Position numbers and translations under genes: made by a program. DNA of 6,385 nt from contig NHHF01000097.1 in NCBI GenBank assembly GCA_002171155.1, positions 2,218-8,602 of the forward strand, in the 5' to 3' direction. Every line of letters starts with the position of its first letter. Positions within the stretch are counted from its first letter, which is position 1. This document shows positions 1-5,828 of the stretch, in pieces. The notes beneath the pieces were generated by a model. That model made no database searches. It saw nothing but the letters and a program-made list of their open reading frames with translations, and was not told the origin of the DNA. This stretch comes from Betaproteobacteria bacterium TMED156. Lineage in GTDB: Bacteria; Pseudomonadota; Gammaproteobacteria; Burkholderiales; Burkholderiaceae_A.

Positions 1-452
1 TAGGATTTAAAAGAAATGAAATTGATGTTGTTTGGACAAAAAAAGATTTATTTGAACAAGCAAATTTAAAAATGCAAAATTATCCAAAAGGAAAACAATT
101 AGTGATGCTAATGGCAGATCCAAAAGATTATACGTTAGAACAGCTTGAAGAATGGGAAAACAAAAATCAAAAAAATGCAGTAAAAAATGATTTATACATA
201 TACACTTCTTACAAAGCACAAGACAAACAAAAATCAGTTGGAACAGAAAAAGGTCCAGTTGCCGGATTAGGATCAGGGAATAAAGGGTTAGCAATCATAC
301 AATTACAAGTGTTAAGTGATTTAAATGAAAAATCAGAATGGATACACCAAAACACAAAATATTATGATAAATGGAATAAAAAATATTATGATGGAATAGT
401 TAAAAGAAGATACCGTGATAGTAATTATGATAGTGGGGAGTTTGAAAAGTAA
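1..452 (+). CDS. Unrecognised protein, 3' part only (runs off left edge)
   Basis: The reading frame is open from position 3 to the TAA at 450-452, about 149 codons plus an unseen start to the left. The first in-frame ATG, at 72, has no good ribosome binding site, and the 23 codons before it look like ordinary coding sequence (they include Trp, Asp, Glu and Lys residues), so 72 is probably internal. The visible protein is soluble and rich in Lys, Gln, Asn and Tyr. It has a short Gly-rich stretch (GLGSGNKG) in the middle and a highly charged, aromatic C-terminus (YYDKWNKKYY followed by KRRYRD). I do not recognise the family and see no catalytic motif. Its stop overlaps the next start by one base (TAATG), so it belongs to the same operon as the amidinotransferase and is probably translated just ahead of it. 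Its function is unknown. Confidence 0.8.
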   Translation, partial: GFKRNEIDVVWTKKDLFEQANLKMQNYPKGKQLVMLMADPKDYTLEQLEEWENKNQKNAVKNDLYIYTSYKAQDKQKSVGTEKGPVAGLGSGNKGLAIIQLQVLSDLNEKSEWIHQNTKYYDKWNKKYYDGIVKRRYRDSNYDSGEFEK

Positions 453-1534
453 TGGTTAATAATTATAATGATTTTTTTGGAGACAAACCTCTTGTAACAA
501 CATATTCAGAATTCCAACCTTTAGAAGAAGTTATTGTTGGAACGCCTTATGATGCAAATACATTTGACAGCAGTGATAAATTTAGTCAAGAAGCAAAAGA
601 CTTATTGAAACGAGTATTGACAGAAACAGCTGAAGATTTAGAAGTATTAGCAGATATATTAAAAAAAGAAAGTGTTATTGTACAAAGACCGAAACCGTTA
701 CATAATCCTTTGCAAAAATATAATGTAGGAGAATTTAGTATTGAATACATTAATCAACCATTGCAACCAAGGGATCTAATTGGATTTTTTGGAAATAAAA
801 TAATTGAAGCATATACAAAAGACCATTCAAGATTTTTAGAAACTTTATGTTCACGTGATATTTTAAAAGAATACAATTCATATGGTGCAGAATGGATATC
901 TATGCCACAGCCACAATTGAACCACAAAACATATCATGACTATTATCGCAATGGAGAAATATTATTTCATTCTGCAAATTTAATAAAGTGTGGAGAAGAT
1001 ATATTTCATTCACAATCAAATCAAAAAGATCCTGAAAAAGGTAAAGGTACCGAACAAGGACTTGATTGGTATAAGAAACAATTGCCTGAATTTAAATTTA
1101 ACGAAGTTCCAGTTGGTGGACATGTTGACGGAAAAATTGCATTAATCAAGCCAGGTTTATTATTAACATGGAAGCCAGAATGGTTACCAGAAAAATTAAA
1201 ATCATGGGATTGCATTGTTGCCAAGTCAGGTACAAAATTTCCAGAAGATTTTAAAACAACACGTAAGCAAAGATTTTACAAAGATTACATCGAACGTTGG
1301 TTATCACATTGGATTGGATATGTTGATGAAACAGTGTTTGACGTAAATGTATTAAGCATATCAGAAGATAAAGTTATTTGTACAGGTACAGATAAAGAAG
1401 TATTTGCACAATTAGAAAAGCAAGGAGTTACACCGATATATTGGAAATTCAGACATCAATATTTCTGGGATGGAGGAGTTCATTGTTTAACATCAGATGT
1501 AAGACGTAAAGGAAAACAGGAAAATTATTTTTAA
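452..1534 (+). CDS. Glycine/inosamine-phosphate-type amidinotransferase
   Basis: This 360-residue protein belongs to the amidinotransferase (AGAT/StrB1) family, which transfers the amidino group of arginine to an acceptor amine; length and motif order fit the family. Visible landmarks, compared from memory with human glycine amidinotransferase, are: PLEEVIVG (23-30) on the first strand; QPRDLIGFFGNKIIEA (105-120), matching the human MPRD...GNEIIEA block; FHSANLIKCGEDIF (172-185), matching FDAADFIRAGRDIF; GGHVDGK (222-228) with catalytic His224 and Asp226; and GGVHCLTSDVRRKG (341-354) with nucleophile Cys345. The usual catalytic Asp of the third block (human Asp254) is His173 here, codon CAT. 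The acceptor is unknown: glycine, a diamine, or an amino sugar/inosamine are all possible. The ATG at 452 overlaps the preceding stop by one base, with GGGGAG at 435-440 upstream. The stop in turn overlaps the next start by one base, which ties it to the radical SAM genes. The fold assignment is secure; activity and substrate are not. Confidence 0.9.
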   Translation: MVNNYNDFFGDKPLVTTYSEFQPLEEVIVGTPYDANTFDSSDKFSQEAKDLLKRVLTETAEDLEVLADILKKESVIVQRPKPLHNPLQKYNVGEFSIEYINQPLQPRDLIGFFGNKIIEAYTKDHSRFLETLCSRDILKEYNSYGAEWISMPQPQLNHKTYHDYYRNGEILFHSANLIKCGEDIFHSQSNQKDPEKGKGTEQGLDWYKKQLPEFKFNEVPVGGHVDGKIALIKPGLLLTWKPEWLPEKLKSWDCIVAKSGTKFPEDFKTTRKQRFYKDYIERWLSHWIGYVDETVFDVNVLSISEDKVICTGTDKEVFAQLEKQGVTPIYWKFRHQYFWDGGVHCLTSDVRRKGKQENYF

Positions 1535-2832
1535 TGATTGATAACAAGTATTTTGATAGAGATTGGGATTGGCACAAGACAATCAGTAAAAAATGTCTTG
1601 CCCCATGGCACAGTCTTACTATTGACTGGACAGGAAATGTTTATGCTGATGCGGTTGCTACTCAGCCGTATGGCAGTCTGTATGAAAATACATTATCTGA
1701 AATGTGGTATTTGGATAAAGCAGTCAACTTAAGAAATAGTTGGCATGATAATAAATTTGATAATCCAATATGTAGAAAATGTTTTAAAAAAGAAGAAACA
1801 AGTGGTAGCTCAAGGCGTCAGTACTTTTATAGTAATTTTGAACCAGAACAAATTCAAAAGGCAACATATGAAGTTGAATCGAAACCAGATATTTGGTACT
1901 TGGAAATCAATCCATCAAATAAGTGTAATTTAAAATGTAGAATGTGTTCGGGGTTAATATCAAGTACGTGGATAAAAGACGAAGTACAATTAAAACAAAA
2001 GTTTCCTACTTGGATGCCAGATAGAGAAATTGGTGAATACCAAAAACTAGAATTTGATATTATTAAAAATTTATTAGAAAAGAAAGAACATTTTAAAAAT
2101 TTACAGTTTTTAAAACTTACTGGTGGTGAACCATTAATGGAAGAGCAGAACTATCAAATTATGGAACAATTTATTAAATGGGATATTGCTAAAGATGTTA
2201 TACTTGATATCAATACTAACGGTACAATTTTTAACGACAGATTACATAATATTGCAAAGCATTTTAAAATGGTAAAGTTACATATTAGTATAGAAGGAAC
2301 AGGAGAATTATATCAATACATACGAGGAGGAGATAATTTTACAATAAATCAATTAGAAGATAACATTAAAAACTTTAATAAGTTATCAAATACAATGATA
2401 ATTTATACAGTAACGGTACAGGCTTATAACATTTTTGATATAGCAAATATATGGAAATGGTATTTAAAAATACGTAAGCCAACAAATGAAATATACTTCA
2501 AAAATGTTGTTGTAAATCCAAGGTATTTAAGTTTTCATGTCTTACCCAGCGAAATTAAGCAAAAAGCAAAGGAAGTTTTAGTTGATGAACAGTTACCATT
2601 AAATGATTGGTGGCAATACAGTGAAAATGAAAAAGCACAAGGAAGTATTGGCTTCAAAAACATAATTAATGGATTAAATAATGATAATTACTATAGTGTA
2701 GAGGAAAAAGAAAAGTACTTAAAGGAGTTTGTGCAATTTACAACTGATTTAGACGAGATTAGAAAAACAGATGTTAAAAAAATTGTACCTCAGTTAAGAG
2801 AGCTATTCAAAGAAAAGTATGAAACAGTCTGA
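1534..2832 (+). CDS. Radical SAM protein with N-terminal twitch domain (copy 1)
   Basis: This 432-residue protein has a SPASM/twitch-like N-terminal domain followed by a radical SAM core. The core carries the CxxxCxxC motif as CNLKCRMC (Cys131, Cys135, Cys138), which binds the SAM-cleaving [4Fe-4S] cluster. A TGGEP motif at 196-200 contacts SAM, and DINTNGT (225-231) and SIEG (252-255) mark later strands of the barrel. The N-terminal domain shows CLAPW (Cys21), a GSL...TLSEMW block (48-58) and CRKC (Cys80, Cys83), as in families where this domain holds an auxiliary iron-sulfur cluster. The central Cys pair seen in the neighbouring paralog is absent: the aligned stretch reads GNVYADA. The architecture matches what annotation pipelines name N-terminal-twitch radical SAM proteins. 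The substrate is unknown, and radical SAM chemistry could be a rearrangement, C-C, C-S or methyl-transfer reaction. The start shares one base with the previous stop (TAATG); AGGAAA at 1518-1523 is a plausible ribosome binding site. Confidence 0.92.
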   Translation: MIDNKYFDRDWDWHKTISKKCLAPWHSLTIDWTGNVYADAVATQPYGSLYENTLSEMWYLDKAVNLRNSWHDNKFDNPICRKCFKKEETSGSSRRQYFYSNFEPEQIQKATYEVESKPDIWYLEINPSNKCNLKCRMCSGLISSTWIKDEVQLKQKFPTWMPDREIGEYQKLEFDIIKNLLEKKEHFKNLQFLKLTGGEPLMEEQNYQIMEQFIKWDIAKDVILDINTNGTIFNDRLHNIAKHFKMVKLHISIEGTGELYQYIRGGDNFTINQLEDNIKNFNKLSNTMIIYTVTVQAYNIFDIANIWKWYLKIRKPTNEIYFKNVVVNPRYLSFHVLPSEIKQKAKEVLVDEQLPLNDWWQYSENEKAQGSIGFKNIINGLNNDNYYSVEEKEKYLKEFVQFTTDLDEIRKTDVKKIVPQLRELFKEKYETV

Positions 2833-4021
2833 TTCATTTTGTATATTACCATGGATGCATATCGCTACCAATTCGAGCGGCAATTATCGATATTGTTGTA
2901 ACTCAACGCCTGGAAAAAATTTTATACATGATGAAAACGGAAAAGAATACAAAATACACAGAACTCCACCGGAAGTTGTTTGGAATTCACCAGATTATAA
3001 AAAAATAAGACAACAAATGCTAAATGGCGAGAAGCCAAAAGTTTGTGTACGTTGTTGGAGAGAAGAAGCAATTGGCGTAAAATCTGCTAGACAAAGCTAC
3101 AATGATCAATATTCTAATCATATAGCTGAAGCACTATCAAGTACTACACCAGATGGAGAAGCACCATTAAAAGGCGTGTATGTTGATCTAAGACTAGGTA
3201 ATCTATGTAATTTAAAATGTCGTATGTGTAATCCATGGGCAAGTAACCAGTGGGTTGAGGAATGGAATAACTTAACGTCATATGATGGATCAGATATTGA
3301 TCAAGAAGAAAGAACAAGATTAACTGATATGAATTGGCCTCGTAATCCTAAATTATGGGAGCATTTAATGACAATCATTGATAGTGTAGAAGAAATATAC
3401 TTAACCGGAGGTGAGCCAACATTAGCACTAGAACAATATAAATTATTTGATAAATGTATTGCAATGAATAAAGCAAAAGACATTGTTTTAAAATATAATA
3501 CAAACTTAACAAACATACCTCCTAAAATGGTTGAGTATTGGAAGCACTTTAAGAAAATAAAAATTAACGCATCAATAGATGGATTTGATGAACTTAATAG
3601 ATACATTAGATTTCCTACAAATTGGAAATCAGTACATAAAAACTTATCCGCTTTTCATGAAATGGAAAAAGAAGGTAAAATGAGAGTACAGGTACATACA
3701 ACAATACAAATATATAATGTATTAGATATCCATGAATTATTTGAGTATACTACAAAGTTTGGATATTTTCCTTACTTAAATATTTTGAATCATCCAGATT
3801 ATTTAAATGTGCGAGTATTACCAGAAAATTTAAAACAAATTGCGGCTAAACGTTTGCAACCATGGATTAAACACGATAAAGTTGAAGGTTTAATAAATTA
3901 CATGATGGCAGAAGATTGGACGAAGCACAATGAAAAATTTGTTGAATATACAGAATGGTTAGATAAATCAAGAAACCAATCATTAGTAGATGTTGCACCT
4001 TTATTAAAAGACGTTCTGTAG
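2819..4021 (+). CDS. Radical SAM protein with N-terminal twitch domain (copy 2)
   Basis: This 400-residue protein is a paralog of the gene before it. The radical SAM cluster motif is the identical CNLKCRMC (Cys130, Cys134, Cys137), and TGGEP again falls at residues 196-200. SIDG (252-255) matches SIEG of copy 1, and a C-terminal segment around residues 328-346 (YLN-VRVLPENLKQIA) matches YLS-FHVLPSEIKQKA there. The N-terminal twitch-like domain has Cys8 (CILPW), Cys26-Cys27 (GNYRYCC), a W-N-S-P helix and CVRC (Cys76, Cys79), enough to ligate an auxiliary [4Fe-4S] cluster. Translation starts 14 nt inside the previous gene. No strong ribosome binding site is seen, only purine-rich AAAGAAAAG just upstream, so translational coupling is likely. 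The pair probably acts together or in sequence on related substrates, with the amidinotransferase upstream. The product is unknown. The stop is TAG at 4019-4021, and no hairpin terminator follows. Confidence 0.92.
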   Translation: MKQSDSFCILPWMHIATNSSGNYRYCCNSTPGKNFIHDENGKEYKIHRTPPEVVWNSPDYKKIRQQMLNGEKPKVCVRCWREEAIGVKSARQSYNDQYSNHIAEALSSTTPDGEAPLKGVYVDLRLGNLCNLKCRMCNPWASNQWVEEWNNLTSYDGSDIDQEERTRLTDMNWPRNPKLWEHLMTIIDSVEEIYLTGGEPTLALEQYKLFDKCIAMNKAKDIVLKYNTNLTNIPPKMVEYWKHFKKIKINASIDGFDELNRYIRFPTNWKSVHKNLSAFHEMEKEGKMRVQVHTTIQIYNVLDIHELFEYTTKFGYFPYLNILNHPDYLNVRVLPENLKQIAAKRLQPWIKHDKVEGLINYMMAEDWTKHNEKFVEYTEWLDKSRNQSLVDVAPLLKDVL

Positions 4022-4034
4022 ATATAAAAAATAC

Positions 4035-4062
4035 TTGACATTGCACACTATCATGTTATTAT
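4035..4062 (+). promoter_or_regulatory. Sigma-70-type promoter with extended -10
   Basis: A perfect TTGACA -35 box (4035-4040) is followed by 16 nt and TATTAT (4057-4062, one mismatch to TATAAT). TG one base upstream of the -10 box (4054-4055) gives an extended -10. Transcription would begin near 4069, leaving a leader of about 30 nt before the ATG at 4099. It lies in the only gap between the radical SAM operon and the next gene. An imperfect dyad, ACTAT (4047-4051) with ATAGT (4061-4065), overlaps the -10 and could be an operator, but AT-rich dyads arise easily by chance. The promoter is well supported; the operator is speculative. Confidence 0.85.
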
Positions 4063-4086
4063 AGTAAGCGAATTAACAATTTAAAA

Positions 4087-4093
4087 AGAGAGG
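4087..4093 (+). promoter_or_regulatory. Ribosome binding site for the small membrane protein
   Basis: AGAGAGG lies 5 nt before the first of two adjacent ATG codons (4099) and 8 nt before the second (4102). It strongly supports translation starting here but does not decide between the two, which differ by a single Met. Confidence 0.75.
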
Positions 4094-4098
4094 TTACT

Positions 4099-4320
4099 AT
4101 GATGAAATACTTTTTTAAACATCTATTAACAGCACTGATATTTGTATTTTCAATTGTAGCATTTGCATGGATTGGAATAGAAGCAGGACAGCTAATTGGC
4201 CAAGCAATGGGCGATGAAAAATATGGATTTGTTGTATGGATCATATTTACTGTAACACTTGGAGTGGTGTACTATGCGTACAGTCAAGCCAAGATGGACA
4301 TAAAGTACGGCAGTAAGTAA
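4099..4320 (+). CDS. Small two-helix membrane protein with glycine zipper
   Basis: This 73-residue protein is predicted to lie in the inner membrane. Two hydrophobic helices are visible, at about 9-35 and 43-61, joined by a very short polar turn (GDEKYG). The N-terminus (Lys3, Lys7, His8) and C-terminus (several Lys) are basic, so the positive-inside rule places both ends in the cytoplasm. The end of the first helix has glycines at exact four-residue spacing (Gly26, Gly30, Gly34, Gly38), a glycine zipper that favours tight helix packing or oligomerisation. Size and hairpin topology resemble small holins, superinfection-exclusion proteins and other phage membrane peptides, but I recognise no family and assign no function. 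It is the first gene after a strong promoter and has a good ribosome binding site. It ends 8 nt before the tRNA gene, so it shares a transcript with the tRNA and probably with the oxygenase-like gene beyond. Confidence 0.82.
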   Translation: MMKYFFKHLLTALIFVFSIVAFAWIGIEAGQLIGQAMGDEKYGFVVWIIFTVTLGVVYYAYSQAKMDIKYGSK

Positions 4321-4328
4321 ATGGTTTT

Positions 4329-4403
4329 GTCCCCTTCGTCTATCGGTTAGGACATCAGGTTTTCATCCTGAAAAGAGGAGTTCGACTCTCCTAGGGGATA
4401 CCA
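4329..4403 (+). tRNA. tRNA-Glu (anticodon UUC), CCA encoded
   Basis: A full cloverleaf can be drawn. The 7-bp acceptor stem pairs 4329-4335 with 4393-4399 (first pair G-T). The D stem is GTC/GAC (4338-4340 with 4351-4353). The anticodon stem is TCAGG/CCTGA (4355-4359 with 4367-4371), with loop TTTTCAT and anticodon TTC at 4362-4364. The T stem is AGGAG/CTCCT (4376-4380 with 4388-4392), with loop TTCGACT. The discriminator is A, and CCA (4401-4403) is genomically encoded. The 5' end (GTCCCCTTCGTCTA) is the usual bacterial tRNA-Glu start. It reads GAA, the Glu codon favoured across this AT-rich window. It sits inside the transcript from the 4035 promoter, 8 nt after one gene and 14 nt before the next. 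Confidence 0.97.
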
Positions 4404-4417
4404 ACTAAATATTTAAA

Positions 4418-5656
4418 ATGTTTGATTATATAAAAAATAAAATTGAAAACTCAAAACAGATAGATCAAATCAAAGATCATGTAATAGCATTTGACTTTGA
4501 TAACTTTTTCTCTCATGAACACTTTACAAAAATTTCAAGTGATATTGAAAAATATAAAAAATCTCATGCACATGAAGATTATCCTATCGATGGAAGTGAT
4601 CCTTCAATTGTTACTTTTGAAAATTTAAGTAATCATGATATATTTTATAAACATTTAGAAGATTTTATAAAAACAAAAGGAATAAAAGAAAGTTTACTTA
4701 AAAAATTTAACTATGAAAACGTAAACGATATAAGTGACATTACAGTAACGTTCCACACAGAGTATCCACATCAGATTGATCAAGCACATTCTGATCAAAA
4801 AGATTCGCTGTCAACAATAACATTACAAGTATATTTGCCAACTAATAATTCTTTAGAACAGTACGGTACATCATTTGTAAACAATAAAAAAGAAATATTA
4901 CACACAACAAAGTTTTTACCTAATAATGGTTACGTAATGGTATCTAATAATAATTCTTGGCACAAGCCAGTATTAGGAGTTGAAAGGAATAGTCTACTAA
5001 TTAGACTAACAATCAACTTAGATTATTCTAAAACAAAAACAATTTTTAATTACAATCCTGATAATAAAACTTGTTATGCAGTGTGGAATAAAGATATGGG
5101 AGTATTAAAAAAACAAACAGACTGGATGCAGACAATGACAGTCTTAAACATGATTGATAATAATTTTGAAAATATTGTGGTTACTAAAAAACCTTTCAGC
5201 AATGACTTAAAATTTTTAAAAAATTTACAGACTCAAGGTTTTGAAAAAGTATTAATTGTGTTTGGGGGATATGTTTGGAAAAACAATGAAGTCCCCAACT
5301 ATTTTAATTTGCTTAAAATGGACAGTCCAGTTGGAGGATTTGCAATAAAGCAAAACAGCGAATTGGCCAGACAAGCATTTATTATAAACTTACAACAATT
5401 AGATCAAATACAAGAAGAAGATACCAAAGGGAAATTTTTCTCTAAATATATACACAATTTCGTAGATATAAAAGAGGCCATACAACAAAACAGATTTTAT
5501 TATCATCCTGAAGAACATGAACAAGGTGAAGTAGTTAGTTGGATATCTTCAAGTACTGAAATATCAAGCACTCTACAAGATCAGTTGTCTTATTTTACTC
5601 CTTATAAATCAAACCACGATACGTTGAAAAAACTAGCAAAATCAACGTTAAAGTAG
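4418..5656 (+). CDS. Fe(II)/2-oxoglutarate oxygenase-like domain fused to an unrecognised C-terminal domain
   Basis: This protein has 412 residues. Residues about 20-200 show the pattern of a prolyl-4-hydroxylase-like Fe(II)/2OG dioxygenase. An N-terminal segment (HVIAFDFDNFFSHEHF) is typical of the start of this fold. The metal-binding motif HxD (His124, Asp126) is followed by a strand (TITLQVYLP), a G-T turn (150-151), and the distal metal ligand His182 (SWHKP). Arg190 with Ser192 matches the RxS motif that binds 2-oxoglutarate. Residues about 215-412 I do not recognise; they include Rossmann-like strands (ENIVVTKKPF; KVLIVFGGYVW) and a GGFAIKQNSELARQA segment. A bifunctional enzyme, or an oxygenase with a substrate-binding domain, is possible. 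No ribosome binding site precedes ATG 4418 and the next Met is far inside, so the start is chosen by frame and by the tRNA ending 14 nt upstream. The substrate is unknown; it could be a protein, sugar or small molecule. Confidence 0.82.
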   Translation: MFDYIKNKIENSKQIDQIKDHVIAFDFDNFFSHEHFTKISSDIEKYKKSHAHEDYPIDGSDPSIVTFENLSNHDIFYKHLEDFIKTKGIKESLLKKFNYENVNDISDITVTFHTEYPHQIDQAHSDQKDSLSTITLQVYLPTNNSLEQYGTSFVNNKKEILHTTKFLPNNGYVMVSNNNSWHKPVLGVERNSLLIRLTINLDYSKTKTIFNYNPDNKTCYAVWNKDMGVLKKQTDWMQTMTVLNMIDNNFENIVVTKKPFSNDLKFLKNLQTQGFEKVLIVFGGYVWKNNEVPNYFNLLKMDSPVGGFAIKQNSELARQAFIINLQQLDQIQEEDTKGKFFSKYIHNFVDIKEAIQQNRFYYHPEEHEQGEVVSWISSSTEISSTLQDQLSYFTPYKSNHDTLKKLAKSTLK

Positions 5657-5670
5657 TTGTTTATATTATA

Positions 5671-5696
5671 TGCTATTATTTTAAATAATATTAGCA
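5671..5696 (+). other. AT-rich imperfect hairpin after the oxygenase-like gene
   Basis: TGCTA (5671-5675) pairs with TAGCA (5692-5696), extended by TTATT with AATAA (5676-5680 with 5684-5688), a three-base loop and a three-base bulge. It begins 14 nt after the stop codon. No T tract follows on either strand, so it is not a standard terminator; it may be an RNA 3'-end or stability element, or chance in AT-rich DNA. Confidence 0.3.
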
Positions 5697-5720
5697 GAAA
5701 AAGGCAGATTTAGTTCCTTA

Positions 5721-5756
5721 AAAATCACTAAACCATTGATTTTATTACATTTTTTT
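5721..5756 (+). terminator. Possible weak intrinsic terminator
   Basis: AAAATCA (5721-5727) and TGATTTT (5737-5743) form a 7-bp stem with a 9-nt loop, followed after a short gap by a run of seven T (5750-5756). The position, between a stop codon and a new promoter, suits a terminator. The stem has only one G-C pair and is separated from the T run, so the call is weak. An overlapping alternative stem, TTTAGT with ACTAAA, uses part of the same bases. Confidence 0.35.
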
Positions 5757-5770
5757 ATCTATATTTCTGG

Positions 5771-5798
5771 TTGACAGATTCCTAATCTATGTTATATT
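5771..5798 (+). promoter_or_regulatory. Sigma-70-type promoter with extended -10, twin of the first
   Basis: TTGACA (5771-5776), 16 nt, then TATATT (5793-5798, one mismatch to TATAAT), with TG at 5790-5791 forming an extended -10. Spacing and the ATGTTAT block over the extended -10 are the same as in the promoter at 4035-4062. Transcription would start near 5805, about 24 nt before the ATG at 5829, which has its own ribosome binding site. Confidence 0.85.
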
Positions 5799-5816
5799 AA
5801 TTATAATAATAGAAAC

Positions 5817-5822
5817 AAGGAA
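5817..5822 (+). promoter_or_regulatory. Ribosome binding site fixing the start of the last gene
   Basis: AAGGAA ends 6 nt before ATG 5829, an ideal distance. It selects this ATG as the start of the gene that runs off the right edge. Confidence 0.8.
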
Positions 5823-5828
5823 TAGAAA

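Noticed and set aside
7..294. Minus-strand open frame of 95 codons
   Set aside because: Lies opposite the coding sequence of the left-edge gene; its Leu/Phe-rich translation is what AT-rich antisense of a Lys/Gln-rich gene gives. No ribosome binding site or homology pattern.
415..440. Short direct repeat GATAGT ... GATAGT near the end of the first gene
   Set aside because: Six bases repeated once within coding sequence (Asp-Ser twice); easily chance, and no array continues.
617..622. TTGACA inside the amidinotransferase gene
   Set aside because: No good -10 box at the right distance and it lies within conserved coding sequence.
1021..1224. Minus-strand open frame inside the amidinotransferase gene
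   Set aside because: Antisense to conserved catalytic blocks of the amidinotransferase; no independent signals.
1538..1933. Two + strand open frames inside the first radical SAM gene
   Set aside because: They are out-of-frame readings of a gene whose own frame has clear family motifs across the same bases.
3301..3606. Minus-strand open frame of 101 codons inside the second radical SAM gene
   Set aside because: Opposite the TGGEP and SIDG regions of the radical SAM protein; no supporting signals.
4059..4244. Minus-strand open frame opposite the small membrane protein
   Set aside because: The + strand frame has a promoter, ribosome binding site and clear membrane-helix pattern; the minus frame has none.
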